Positions 9,671 through 19,839 of a stretch of 64,000 nucleotides of DNA are shown here, piece after piece (positions within the stretch are counted from its first letter, which is position 1; each line of letters begins with the position of its first letter). The position numbers were made by a program, and so were the translations under genes. The stretch spans positions 301,501-365,500 of the forward strand of contig JAJOZX010003307.1 of assembly GCA_023014485.1 (NCBI GenBank), given 5' to 3'. The notes under the pieces are model-generated. The model saw only the letters and a program-made list of their open reading frames with translations, searched no databases and was not told the DNA's origin. This DNA is from Bathynomus jamesi (Eukaryota; Arthropoda; Malacostraca; Isopoda; Cirolanidae).

Positions 9671-10966
9671 TAGTGATGTAGCGGATGTCATTTTTTTCAC
9701 ATCCGCGGATGCGGATGCGGATGAGGATGTTTGATTTCAACATCCGCGGATGCGGATGCGGATGCGGATGTCTACATTTTCGTTATTTTTAGGATATATT
9801 CGAGATTTGTTGTGTTTAACGTATATAATAAGTTATTATATAGAGAGAGCTGTAGCTATAATGTAGTATAATTGATTAATTGTACAATAATTGCTGTACT
9901 TTTCTCTGAACATAAAAAATAATATCAAGCATCTAACTAATATAGAAATCAATTAGTGAATTCGTCTGCAAATAAATTCGTTATATTTTGTTGAGTTTCA
10001 GCCACAATTAGAAACCATAATTGTGTTACCAGGATGCGGGACGTGAACCCAACTCAAATGCACCCCACCGACCTCTTTCCCCGACCTCCACCCTTATAGA
10101 AAGAGATCTTTAATTAGCTTGATAACTATTTATATTAAGTTTAAAGTTTTATTAGGCATATTTATAAATGAGTAATTAAAATAAAGTAAACTAAGATGTT
10201 CATCGTTTAATGTTCAAACTTAATTATAGGAAGGTTATGCTTAAGGAACATTAATTTTTCTGCCTTTTCTGCTGCCAGTCTGTTTCTCTTTTCATCATAT
10301 ATTAATCCAGCACTGCTAATTAATCTCTCGCTTGGTACGTTTGTTGGAGGACAGGCTAAATGTTTCCTTGCAAGTTTACTCAAGTATGGATAGATATTCT
10401 GCGTATTTTTCCACCAACTAATAGGATTGTCACATGCAGCCAGGCGTTTTTCTTGGTGATAGCTCTCGATCATTTTTACTACATCTTTTGACATCGCGTA
10501 GGTCTCGTCATTGCTGCTTGACTCAAGAAACTGAGAGACAGATTCTGTGATAGATTTGCTTGTTGAAGGTGTTGGTTCTGTCACTGAAACTTTTATTCTT
10601 TTGGTGGGTGGCGAGGCGACAGATTCAAGAGATTGAAGCTCTTCAACTGCTTTGCCAAGTGATGATTTAACTCGTTCTAATGTACTAGGTGAAAATAACT
10701 TAGCTTTGTAACGTGGATCTAAGTAGGTTGCAAGAGAGTAACTTCATACAAGAACAGCCTCTCGTCTTGTCGCTTGCATCACTTTTGCGCACAATGAACT
10801 AGTTCTATTAATATAGTAGAATTTGATAATTTCCGTTTATTAATGACATTTTATCTCAACGGTCCACATCCGCACGACATCCGCAGTCCAAAGTGCGGAT
10901 GCGGGTGCGGATGCGAGAAAATGTGCGGATGTTCCGCGGATGCGGATGCGGATGTGACCTACATCA

Positions 10967-10969
<3 letters not shown>
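9671..10969 (-). mobile_element. Deleted hAT element with CATCCG arrays, copy 2 (inverted)
   Basis: Reverse complement of 4778-6058, with the same TAGTGATGTAG ends and CGGATG hexamer arrays at 9680-9775 and 10860-10960. Part of the giant inverted duplication. Confidence 0.85.
10207..10584 (-). pseudogene. hAT transposase C-terminal domain, copy 2
   Basis: 125 residues, identical to the product at 5157-5534 except SERLISSAG in place of SERLFSSAG, inside the hAT dimerisation signature. No BED finger and no catalytic core. Its near identity to copy 1 means the duplication is recent or the assembly is palindromic. Confidence 0.88.
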
Positions 10970-11002
<33 letters not shown>

Positions 11003-11059
11003 CGATAGAAGTGTTCTTCGGGAACCTTATCCTCAATATGAATATGAAAACAAGAGATA

Positions 11060-11116
11060 CGACTCTCAACATTTATTGGCCAAACGTTTCGGTCCACTCA
11101 GGGGCCATCTTCAGTG
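11060..11116 (-). ncRNA. Possible hammerhead-type ribozyme core in Penelope terminal region
   Basis: Minus strand: CTGAAGA (11107-11113), an imperfect stem II (GGCCC...TGGACC), then GAAAC (11086-11090), and a GTC triplet at 11061-11063 as a candidate cleavage site. As in the other family, one T is bulged after CTGANGA. Stems I and III are not convincing by eye. Confidence 0.35.
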
Positions 11117-11615
11117 ACTAAATAGAAGCATCTAAAAATAATCATAAAACTAAAGTAAATACAAATGTCAAACTGTACAATAATAAAATCTAATACAAAA
11201 AAGTTAAAAAGTTAAACAAAAAAGTAAAAATAAAACCAACTAAAATTTCAAAAATTAAAAGTTTAAAAATGTCAAATTCAAAATTTAAAAAAATTTAAAA
11301 AAATTAAAAGTTTAAAAATTTAAAATTTAAAATCTAAAAAAAAATTTAAAAAATTTAAAATTTTGTAAAAAGGACTGACCTGGATCGTAAAAGTTACAAA
11401 TGACAAGTGGAGAGAAAGGAAAAAACAACTTAAGTTAGTGCGGTAGTTGCGTTAAAAAGGTGTTGGTTGGTTAGGAAGTATGTAATTTTATCGAGGAAAG
11501 GCTATCGTTTAGTTCTGGGTTTAATTTCTTGATAAAAAGGGATTCTAAAATTTTAAGATCAAGTGAATTAGAAGTAGACGACAAAATAGCAAAGGAGTCC
11601 TGGGGGCACGGGTGG

Positions 11616-13925
11616 TCATGGGTCTCTGAATGATGCCGAAGCAGAGGATTCAGGAGTGGAAAGAGGGCGAGAAGTTCGATAAGAAAAACCCAAATGCTTC
11701 GAAATCCTAAGTTTTAACTGTAGGGCAGTCTGCCCTACATAACGACTTTGGCAGGTCGCACATGTATATAAATAAATAACAAAGGATCTCAAAAGCACGG
11801 GGAGGTGATCTTTATGGCGAAAAAAGGATTGCAGAGAATTAGAATTAGAATTAATGATTATAAAGTCGCATTGAGGGAAATGTCTGTCCAAAATAAAGTG
11901 GACATCTTTATTAAGTTGAAAAGTTAGTTGGTCTAAAAATGGAAGCTTAAGATAAACCTTCTGTTTCGGAACCGTGGGCTGAATTATTTTAGGTGAATAT
12001 AGGTCATTTAAAAATTTAGAAATTAAAGTCTCAAAAGTCAAAGTACAATAAAAATTATAGTTGAAAAATCTCTTAAGGTACTGAATTTCTAAGTCAAGCA
12101 AAGACCAACTTGAACAAAGGTGATAGGCTCTAAAAATACGACTTTTAATACTAGCCAGCTTAAAACTAAGTGGAATATTGCTGAAAAAATGAGTACCGAG
12201 TTGGGTAGTAGTTGGTTTTCTGTATACTTGTGTTGAGAAGCCTGTACTATGTTTATTTATGGTAACATCAAGAAACGAAATTTTATTGTATTGTTCTACT
12301 TCCATAGAGAATTTAATATTAGGATGCTTAGTATTAATGTAATTTAAAAATAAAGGGGCATGATCTTTATGCTTAAAAATGACAAAACAATCATCTACAT
12401 AACGTTTAAATAAAATAGGTTTAAAATCAAGCGGGCAATCCCTCAGCCACTTTTCCTCGTGAAAACAAAGAAAACTATTAGCAAAGGACGGACCAAGGGG
12501 CGAACCCATTGCCATTCCCTCGTGCTGGTGGAAAAGTTCCTTATTAAAAAAGAATATGGTATCCTGGACTGATAACTTTAAAAGTTTTGAAAACAATTGT
12601 CTGCTTAATCCCAAAATGTCATTAGTAGAACCAAACAAAGAATTTATAATAATATCACAAGTTTCTAAAACAGGTACATTGGTAAACAAAGACTGAACAT
12701 GAAAGGAAGCCATGAAACAATCCTTAAACTTCAACTTGGTGACACAATCAACAAATTCAAATGAATCTTGCAAAGTGAAATGACTACGTGTGAGAGGGTC
12801 TATGATTGGGACCAAAAATTTTGCAAGGTTATAACTTGGTGTGTTTATGGCTGCTAAAATGGGACGAAGCGGAACTCCAGGTTTATGGGTCTTAGGTAGG
12901 CCATAAACAACCCCTGGGCTAGTACCTGAAGCAAAAAGCTTATCGTAATAGTTAATCAAAAGCCCACGACTTTTAAGAGAACGTAAAAAGTTGTTGATTC
13001 TGTCCTCCAGTTTTACAATATATTTAAATGGATCAGTCTGCAGTTTCAAAAACTTAGTAGAATCAGAAAGTAAATTATACATTTTATTTAAGTAGTCTTG
13101 TCTGTCTAAGATAACAACACCTTTACCCTTATCAGGCTTACAAATAATTACATTCTTATCCCTCCGCAAGTTCGTGAGAACTTTAAAATCACTAAAACTA
13201 AAAACAGGACAAAAAACCTTAAACCCATCAAACTTATAGTAGAACTTGTTTGCCAAAAGTTTAATATCCTCCACTGGACTAGAGTGCTGAAGGAAATAGG
13301 GAAAAAGACTAATTTGATGGCAAAGTTTTTCAAAAGATAAAAAATAACGACAAAAGTCAAGCTTAAAAATGGGAAGTTTAAAATCCAATCCCAAGGATAA
13401 AATTCTTTTTTCTTCAGTTGATAAAACCTTATTGGAAAAGTTAGAAATAATTTCATCTCTATTAAGATTAAGATCAAAATTTAAACCCAACTGTTGAAGC
13501 TTAGAATTTTGACGAGTTAATGAGGAGACATAAAACTTTGATACATACCTCGAAATATAACTATTTAAAATAATAAAATCAAGGCGAGACACATTAGACT
13601 TAAAATGTTGTGACAATATGAGCAATTGATTGCCCAATTTTAAAACAAGTTTACGTTTTGAGGCTAACTCGAGGGAAAGAAGTTTACTAGTCCAAGAATG
13701 ATAGAGTTCACTATGCATCAAAGATTTCTTATATAGTTTAAAGCGAATAAATTGGGGCACATAACCGTAACCTTTGCAAATTGTTAAGAAACGAGCGTCC
13801 AATTTTGCCTTCTCCAGCTTCTTTGAAACCCCTTCAAGGGCACGGAATCGTCGTACAGTGTCTTCATTATATCTTTTACGAAGAGTAGTTACGATAGAAG
13901 TGTTCTTCGGGAGCCTTATCCTCAA
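11616..13925 (-). CDS. Penelope-like reverse transcriptase / GIY-YIG endonuclease
   Basis: A 769-residue frame. Seen: CKPDKGKGVVILDR near 265-280; YGLPKTHKPGVPLRPI near 345; motif A region MASFHVQSLFTNVP near 408; motif B EGMAMGSPLGPSFANSF near 475; motif C KRYVDDCFVIF near 510; and a C-terminal GIY-YIG nuclease with YLYTCATCQSRYVGQT, then LRISKHLG. Known: this RT class primes at nicked or telomeric ends and lacks the usual LINE endonuclease. Odd: motif A has H where the catalytic Asp of SFDV should be, so the RT is probably inactive although the frame is open. The C-terminus (SSASASFRDP) departs from the family after the nuclease, suggesting a late frameshift near 11640. The true start may lie downstream of the first Met, since the first residues are encoded in the terminal repeat. 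Confidence 0.9.
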   Translation of the reverse strand: MRIRLPKNTSIVTTLRKRYNEDTVRRFRALEGVSKKLEKAKLDARFLTICKGYGYVPQFIRFKLYKKSLMHSELYHSWTSKLLSLELASKRKLVLKLGNQLLILSQHFKSNVSRLDFIILNSYISRYVSKFYVSSLTRQNSKLQQLGLNFDLNLNRDEIISNFSNKVLSTEEKRILSLGLDFKLPIFKLDFCRYFLSFEKLCHQISLFPYFLQHSSPVEDIKLLANKFYYKFDGFKVFCPVFSFSDFKVLTNLRRDKNVIICKPDKGKGVVILDRQDYLNKMYNLLSDSTKFLKLQTDPFKYIVKLEDRINNFLRSLKSRGLLINYYDKLFASGTSPGVVYGLPKTHKPGVPLRPILAAINTPSYNLAKFLVPIIDPLTRSHFTLQDSFEFVDCVTKLKFKDCFMASFHVQSLFTNVPVLETCDIIINSLFGSTNDILGLSRQLFSKLLKLSVQDTIFFFNKELFHQHEGMAMGSPLGPSFANSFLCFHEEKWLRDCPLDFKPILFKRYVDDCFVIFKHKDHAPLFLNYINTKHPNIKFSMEVEQYNKISFLDVTINKHSTGFSTQVYRKPTTTQLGTHFFSNIPLSFKLASIKSRIFRAYHLCSSWSLLDLEIQYLKRFFNYNFYCTLTFETLISKFLNDLYSPKIIQPTVPKQKVYLKLPFLDQLTFQLNKDVHFILDRHFPQCDFIIINSNSNSLQSFFRHKDHLPVLLRSFVIYLYTCATCQSRYVGQTALQLKLRISKHLGFSYRTSRPLSTPESSASASFRDP

Positions 13926-13944
13926 TATGAATATGAAAACAAGA

Positions 13945-13973
13945 GGCTTTAAGAAAAATAGCGAAAATTAATG

Positions 13974-14031
<58 letters not shown>

Positions 14032-14072
14032 TTATATTTTCGCTATTTGTGTTAAAGCCTTATTTCCTCAGT
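13945..14072. repeat. (TA)n-centred palindrome
   Basis: GGCTTTAAGAAAAATAGCG (about 13946-13964) is mirrored at 14040-14066 across a (TA)n tract of about 54 bp. It joins the end of one Penelope element to a second, plus-strand Penelope fragment. Confidence 0.82.
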
Positions 14073-14106
14073 AATTCTCAAGTTTTAAATTTTAATCGGG
14101 CTCAAT

Positions 14107-14355
14107 TTGGCTGTGAAAGATACTATTTTCCTTTTTTTACAACACTATAAACAGAGAGACGGCATGGTAATGGGATACCCGCCTTGGACCCACTTTTGCC
14201 AATGCATTGCTATATTTTTTATGAACAACAGTGGCTTGATGATTGCCCTCTGTATTTCAGACCAATTCTTTATCGTAGATACGTTGATGATACTTTCCTT
14301 CTATTCAGACATCGTTCACACGTATCACAATTTCTCCGTTATCAAAATTCGAAAC
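14107..14355 (+). pseudogene. Penelope-like RT fragment (second family)
   Basis: Split over two frames: RDGMVMGYP (motif B) in one, then EQQWLDDCPLYFRPILYRRYVDD (motif C region; the YVDD and following TFLLFR are intact) in the other. About 80 residues survive. It differs clearly from the element at 11616-13925. It is cut at 14387 by the end of a hAT element. Confidence 0.8.
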
Positions 14356-14717
14356 AATCATGCTTTACTACTACGTCTCGAAAAGACAGGGTTGGCAAAA
14401 AAAACTGGGTTTTATTGGGAAAAACCCACCCACCTGGGTTTTATTGGTTTTTGGGGGGTTTTATCAGTTTTTTTTCGAATTTTCTATAGCTAATATAAGA
14501 AAAGTGTATAATAAAATTAAAAACTGGCCTTTAAAATTTTTTGTGCTTATATACAGGGTGTATTTATTCATTGTTTTTGATAATGATTGTTGCTATTTTG
14601 TTACAGATACATATAGATGATTTTTAAAAAAATATAACTTAGATATAATAGCTAAAGCTTAGTATTACCAGTATCTATACTGAATTATTTTTATTTAACA
14701 ATAAGAATTTAAGAAAC

Positions 14718-15865
14718 CATGCCATTTGTTGCTGGAAGTGGTAGGAAATCTTCTCATGAGTGGGCCGATGTCATATGAGTTGAAGGAAGCTCAAAAGTGA
14801 AATGCAAACATTGTGGAATGGAATTAAATTCTAAAATTGAGAGAATCAAAACACATTTACAAAAATGTATAAAGAGAAATGAAAATCCTCCAACTCATGA
14901 TCAAGTTGCATTAAATATTTCGTCTGAATCATCAGTTTCTGGAACTATCATTTGATTCATTTCTATCATCACCCTCATCAACTTCTGGTGTCTCTGTCAA
15001 CACAACAGACTTGACACTTGTTCTACTTCTCAACCTCCAAAGAAGAAACTTAAATCTTTGTATTTCCCCCCATCAAGCAGTATTTGTAGTACTCCATTAA
15101 AGTCAAGATTGACCCAACCTCAGATGACCGATTTTGTCATAAAGACAACAGAAAAACAAAAGAAACTGCTTGATCTACAAGTTGCCAAGTTTTTCTACAG
15201 CAATGCAATAGCTTTTAATGCTGATAGCAGCAAAGAATATAAACAAATGATGAATCTGTTAAGACCTGGGTATTGCGCACCAACAAGAAAAGACCGAGCA
15301 GGAGATCTTCTTATTGAAGTACATGATGAAATAGGACAGAATCTGAGTAATGACTTAACAAATGCTACAATAACTCTGCTACAAGATGGATGGTCATCAG
15401 TGCGGAATGATCCCATCATTGCCACCTCAATCCACACTGGCCGCTCAACATTCCTGCTATCAGCGACTGATTGTGGATCAGAGAAGAAAACAGCAGAATA
15501 TTGTTGTGAACTTGCTATAGCTGCAATAAATGAGGTCCAACAGAAATACAACAAAGATGTGAGCAATTTGAGTTCATTAAAATTTTAAAGAGATTATTAA
15601 TTAAAATAGCTCAAGTAAATAAAGTAGGACTATAAAATCCTTAAAATACTATGTCAGTACAATACTATAATACTATGGAAAAAATCCTTACAATACTATA
15701 TTTATTTCTGTTTCTCATATTTTCAAGGTATTTGCAATCTGTACTGATAATGAGAGCAAAATGAAGCGCCTGAAAGAACTACTTCAGAAGAAATGTCCTA
15801 ACATTCTAACCTATGGGTGTTCATCTCATTACCTTAATCTCCTGGAGAAAGAAGTTACACCTAAT
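14718..15865 (+). pseudogene. hAT-A transposase (BED finger plus catalytic N-half)
   Basis: Starts MPFVAGSGRKSSHEW and continues CKHCGMEL...KTHLQKC, a BED-type zinc finger (C-X2-C...H-X4-C); a TGA interrupts it after about 19 residues. Around 15118-15558 a clean frame gives TQPQMTDFV..., DGWSSVRNDPIIATSIH (first catalytic Asp of the hAT RNase H fold). An intron with GT at 15559 and AG at 15726-15727 fits, after which VFAICTDNESKMKRL and YGCSSHYLNLL (second Asp region) follow. The gene is then cut by hAT-B and resumes at 17405 for a few codons (SVLKKV). Broken by stop, frame changes and nested insertion. Confidence 0.8.
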
Positions 15866-15919
15866 CAGTGGCGTATTAAGGGGGGGCCAGGGGGGGCCAG
15901 GCCCCAGCTGTTTTAGGGG

Positions 15920-17055
15920 CCGATGTTTATAATGATATCAATGATAAGTGTGGAATGCTCAAAAATATCTCTCAACTAACTTCAGAGGAAGTATCAAAAG
16001 CAGTGTTGGGCACTAAAGCGTTAATCCGATAACAGTTAATTAACGAAGTTAACTTTTTTTAACGGACTATTAACATAAGTTAATTTCCATTTATCGTTAT
16101 CGGACCAGTTAACTTCCGATAACTCGATATTTAGTCTGTTAAAGTCCGTTAACACGTTAACTGCGAGGAGTCATTCACGGAAGATCACCGCTCCGCGAAT
16201 GAATTCAAACCGCCATAACTTCAGTCTGCTTCCAGATCTCGCAAGGGGAGGTTAGGGAGGCCCAAGCGGTCAAGACTGGCAGTTGGGCCTAACTTTGAGA
16301 AGTTGGTCTTTCTGAAGGGCAACCAGCACATTGTGTCATAGTCTTTAATAAATGTGCCTAAAATTTAATTTTACCTTTCAGTTCCCGCCATAATAATTCT
16401 CTGGTAAATTAAAATTTAGTTAATGGTTAGTGGTTACAAGGGTTTCAAAACATGTAATCAGTACATTTTTTATTAAAAATAAAAAATAAAGTTATTAAGC
16501 AAAAAAGTTACAAAACTTGATAAAAATACAGTTAAATACTGTACCTATTTATTGTTGGATTTTGCATAAATAAACATTTTCTATGGGTTTTAAAGCTTTT
16601 TTCCTTGATTTTTTTAAATGTTAGTAAAGAAATAGTTATCGTAACGGATTATCGTTAACTTCCGTTAACTTTGTAGTAAAATTATCGGATTATCGTTATC
16701 GGAGTTAAAAATTGGGGTTAACGGATTATCGTTATCGAAGTTAACTTTTTGGTTAACGGTGCCCACCACTGATCAAAAGCAACAAAAAATCTGGCTAGTC
16801 CATTATCCAAATGATTTTGAGGACAGCTTCCCATTTGAATTTCAGCATTTTTTACTGTTTGTCAAACAAAACGATTTAGCTGACACTCGCCCATTAGGAG
16901 CACTACAGGAAATTCACAAATTGAGGGCTGTTTTCCCGAATGCTTTCATTGCTTATCGCATTTATTTGTGTTTGATGATGTCAAATGCAACTGCGGAGCG
17001 TTCTTTTTCTCATTTGAGCATGATTAAAAATGTTAAACGTCAAATGCTAACCTAA
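15920..17055 (+). pseudogene. hAT-B transposase C-terminal fragment, split by a MITE
   Basis: Frame before the MITE reads DVYNDINDKCGML...TSEEVSK. After it, the frame resumes with ATKNLASPLSK and then DFEDSFPFEFQHF... to the hAT signature SNATAERSFSHLSMIKNVKR. Only the C-terminal third of a hAT transposase is present, as in many short hAT derivatives. It ends with TAA after RQMLT. Confidence 0.8.
16001..16771. mobile_element. hAT-type MITE with GTTAAC-rich arms, 8-bp target duplication
   Basis: Ends CAGTGTTGGGCAC and GTGCCCACCACTG. ATCAAAAG is duplicated at 15993-16000 and 16772-16779. Both arms are rich in CGTTAA/TTAACG and TTATCG repeats (16020-16160; 16640-16760). No coding sequence. Confidence 0.93.
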
Positions 17056-17458
17056 AAGAAATTGCAGTCTGTCATTGTTATGCATAGAAAAGAATATTTT
17101 GCAGAATTTAAATACTGAGCTTGTGATTGGAAAATTTAGTGATATGAAGCAGCTCAAAAAACTTTTGTATACTGGTGGTGGATGATTTTGTGACCAACTT
17201 TGATAGATTAGTAGTGGACTTGTAGTTGTGTAATTGGTTTGGTGTAATTAAAGCAGCTTGGTATTTGTGTAAAACTTGCATTATGTGATTTAGAAATAAA
17301 TGGTTTTATTAATTTACATGACTCGAAGATTTGTCTCGTTGAGGGACCCCAAGAATATTTTGGCCCCAGGGCCTAAAAATCCTTAATACGGCACTGCACC
17401 TAATAGTGTATTAAAAAAAGTACTTTTGCAGTCACCACCAGCCACATGTAAGTACCAT

Positions 17459-17475
17459 ATATATATATATATATA
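17459..17475. repeat. (TA)n microsatellite
   Basis: Short (TA)n at the point where hAT-A sequence stops and LTR-like sequence begins. Confidence 0.9.
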
Positions 17476-17834
17476 TGGAGAGGAACAGACAACTACAGAC
17501 AGAAAACAAAGAACAGCCATAGGAATTCTTTTCACCGCCATTTCTCAAACATTCTTAGAAGACACACGCGGTTTCAAGCAATAAAAGAAAAACAATGACG
17601 AACCGCGGAATTCGAATGTTCCTAAGGTTATATAAGACGCAGTTTACTGATTTCGTGCGTCCACTCGTAAGTCAACTCTACACGCAGTCTCTCTGCATCA
17701 GCTTTAGCCGGCACCAGACCAAGGCCCACTTCAACATATTCCATTCAAGGAACGAAGCATCACTTGAAGTAAACTATCAATCCTGGTTAATATGCAGCAA
17801 ATAGCCCCACCTCGACTTTTGGTACGAAAGTTAG

Positions 17835-17995
17835 TTATTAGAGTGTGTTCTCATGTGCTTTCCTCAGAAATGCCACTCATTTGCCCCGCGTTTAATTGAA
17901 AGTACGAAAAAAATCGATTTTTTTTCCATTTTATTTTCAAGTAAACACGGGGCAAATGAGTAGCATTTCTGAATAAAGCTCATGAAAACACACCC
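17835..17995. repeat. Inverted repeat inside the TTAA element
   Basis: TAGAGTGTGTTCTCATG...GCAAATGA-type arm and its mirrored copy (GGGCAAATGAG...CATGAAAACACACCCTA), about 55 bp each, imperfect. Confidence 0.75.
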
Positions 17996-18034
17996 TAATT
18001 AAATTTCGCACCCGTAAAATGTATGTTATTGATA

Positions 18035-18345
18035 ACCTAACCTAACCGGTACTTACGTATTATCGGGACTACCAAACTGTTTATTATGTATTTTTGCTCT
18101 CGTCATTTTCGTTTAAACTAACAAAAATATCACAACTTAACCTAACCAATCATCAAGGGTACATTTGACCTAACCGGGCATTCAATTGACCTAACCGGTT
18201 AGGTCAACTGTACGCCCTTGATGATTGGTTAGGTTAAGTTGTGATATTTTCGTTAGTTTAAACGAAAATGACGAGAGCAAAAATACAAAATAAAAAGTTT
18301 GGTAGTCCCGATAATACATAAGTACATAAGTACCGCCTAACCTAA
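18035..18345. repeat. Long near-perfect hairpin with CCTAACC motifs
   Basis: Arms of about 145 bp run from GTACTTACGTATTATCGGG to AATGATTGG and back, centred near 18190 on CAATTGACCTAACCGGTTAGG. CCTAACCTAACC at both outer edges resembles the arthropod (CCTAA)n telomere unit, but only two units occur. Confidence 0.85.
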
Positions 18346-18429
18346 CCGCTCATGAATCGTCTCCTAAAATTTGCAACACTTCAACGTAGCCTGGTCACGC
18401 GGCAAAAATTAAAACAGAAAGTACGATCT

Positions 18430-18620
18430 CAGCCGTCACCCGTGTCAAAAGCCGAGGAGTTTCCGTGATGTCACGGTCGGGAAACCACTTGATTGGTTCT
18501 TTAAAATTCCTAATTAGCTGTCATTGGCTCATTAAGGCGCGTCTGTAATTGGTTGTTTTTGAGTGATTAACAGTCTACTATTGGTTAAAAAAGGTGCACT
18601 GTGATTGGTCGTCCACACAT
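18430..18620. promoter_or_regulatory. Cluster of five inverted CCAAT boxes
   Basis: TGATTGGTT, TCATTGGCT, TAATTGGTT, CTATTGGTT and TGATTGGTC are spaced about 30-45 bp apart inside the TTAA element. Known: CCAAT boxes bind NF-Y. Whether they act here is unknown. Confidence 0.4.
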
Positions 18621-19284
18621 TTCCAGAAAATTGTTTGAGTTCGAGGTTGTCTTATGCCTGCTGGCAGGTCGCGAAACAAAAAAAAAATGGTTAAAACTCA
18701 AAAAATCAATAACTTCGTTAATTTTGAACTCCGGCGGGGTCTGGCTTTCAACAAATTTATTCTATTGCTGTATACTACCGAATGCTAACATCAAAAATTG
18801 TGAACTCGAGGTGGGGCTATTTGCTGCATATTAACCTCAATCCTTCCCGCAATAAGCCGCGCAACCGCAGTAGGCGTTCCATTGGTCTCTTCCAGTGATG
18901 TAGTCGAGACCACCAAGTCCGAGACTGAGACCGAGACCGAGACCTGATCCTGTGAGACCAAGATCGAGACCGAGATCAAAGGTTCGAGATCGAGATCTAC
19001 CTTCCGAGATCGAGACCCTTAAAATTCGAGACCGAGATCGAGATCGAGACCAAGATCATGCCCTTTCAATTTGTTTTACACTACTATGGAAATTAGACTA
19101 TGTTAAGTATATTAATAAACTAATAATTACTTTCTCAGATGTAGTGTGTTGAATGCAAAAAGTGTAGCCTATAAATTAACAAATGAATATATATATACAT
19201 ACACGTACTTTTTATTTATTTACTTTTTATATCTGTTACAGAAGGTGTAATGACCGTACCCACTACCCAGTTTGACTTGTGCAT

Positions 19285-19760
19285 TTATTTAAAGTATGAT
19301 AGGTGCTCATTACACTTAAGGAACATCAACATGCTCAGAAGATCTGCTGAAGTTCGACTTCTGTGGGGCCTCATTATTATGCCTCCATGGCTAAATACAC
19401 GCTCAATTGGAGCACTAGAGGCAGGCACTGTTAAAATAGTCGTGGCAATATTGGCCAGTGATGGGAATTTATCCCTTTTCTGGTGCCAAAACTTTATTGG
19501 AGTGGAGAGCAGTTGTCTAAAATATGAGATTCATCGATCTCTAAGAGGTACCGCCGCAACTGTTCCCTGCGGTTCAAAATCTTCCCAGTTTCAACGTTCT
19601 TCTGCTTGGACCGATAGCTTTGATATTTTGCCATTAGTCTCGGAACTTTGGTTTGACTCTGTTTTATTTCGTCATCGCTGCTGTGAGAATGAGCGCTGTC
19701 TCTCTGTATCTGCTCACTCTCCGTGCTTGAGTTTCCTGTATAGCATTTTTCCAACACCAT
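19285..19760 (-). pseudogene. hAT-C transposase C-terminal part
   Basis: A minus-strand frame (88 residues, from MVLEKCYTG) passes by frameshift near 19500 into LANIATTILTVPASSAPIERVFSHGG, the hAT dimerisation signature, and ends SYFK at 19285. The catalytic core is missing. Frames on the plus strand here and in the GAGACC arrays are spurious. Confidence 0.75.
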
Positions 19761-19839
19761 TTCTATGAAAAATAAATTGACATATCGGTACTATAAACAG
19801 AGGCATGGCAATTAGCATAAGGTATAAATAATATATATG

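Larger units (their letters stand above)
4692..11056. repeat. Giant imperfect inverted duplication
   Basis: The sequence from about 4692 to 7592 reappears as its reverse complement from about 7614 to 11056. In order from outside in: Penelope terminal fragment, (TA)n, deleted hAT, (TA)n, Penelope 3' end, and a shared core. The arms differ in microsatellite lengths, in scattered bases and by one insert of about 390 bp (9270-9660) present only on the right. The spacer at the centre is about 21 bp. It may be real or an assembly/read palindrome. Confidence 0.9.
10998..13945 (-). mobile_element. Penelope-like element with GIY-YIG endonuclease
   Basis: A 59-bp repeat starting AGTTACGATAGAAGTG stands in direct orientation at 10998-11056 and 13887-13945 with one visible difference, enclosing a long minus-strand RT/endonuclease frame. 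Known: Penelope-like elements carry such terminal pseudo-LTRs, often with hammerhead motifs. The 3' UTR (11057-11615) is very A-rich. It abuts a (TA)n tract and the giant palindrome at 10997. Confidence 0.85.
15866..17396 (+). mobile_element. Nested hAT element hAT-B with 8-bp target duplication
   Basis: Starts CAGTGGCGTATTAAGG and ends CCTTAATACGGCACTG (inverted to each other). The 8-bp duplication CACCTAAT flanks it (15858-15865 and 17397-17404). The insertion lies in the coding part of hAT-A. It contains a MITE at 16001-16771. Confidence 0.93.
14387..17459 (+). mobile_element. BED-finger hAT element (hAT-A), right end lost
   Basis: Left terminus CAGGGTTGGC at 14387, then a palindromic CTGGGTTTTATTGG-rich region, then a transposase gene. 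It is split by hAT-B at 15866-17396. The right terminus is not found; the element stops at a (TA)n tract. Confidence 0.75.
17791..18830. mobile_element. piggyBac-like non-autonomous element (TTAA target)
   Basis: TATGCAGCAAATAGCCCCAC at the left is inverted at the right (GTGGGGCTATTTGCTGCATA), and TTAA stands on each side (17787-17790; 18831-18834). No transposase. The interior is built of two further inverted repeats (17835-17995 and 18048-18335) and a cluster of ATTGG motifs. Confidence 0.88.

Noticed and set aside
18035..18345. Interstitial telomere repeat (CCTAACCTAACC)
   Set aside because: Only two units on each side, placed symmetrically as hairpin arms in a MITE.
19250..19768. Plus-strand frame of 172 residues
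   Set aside because: Shadow of the minus-strand hAT dimerisation domain.
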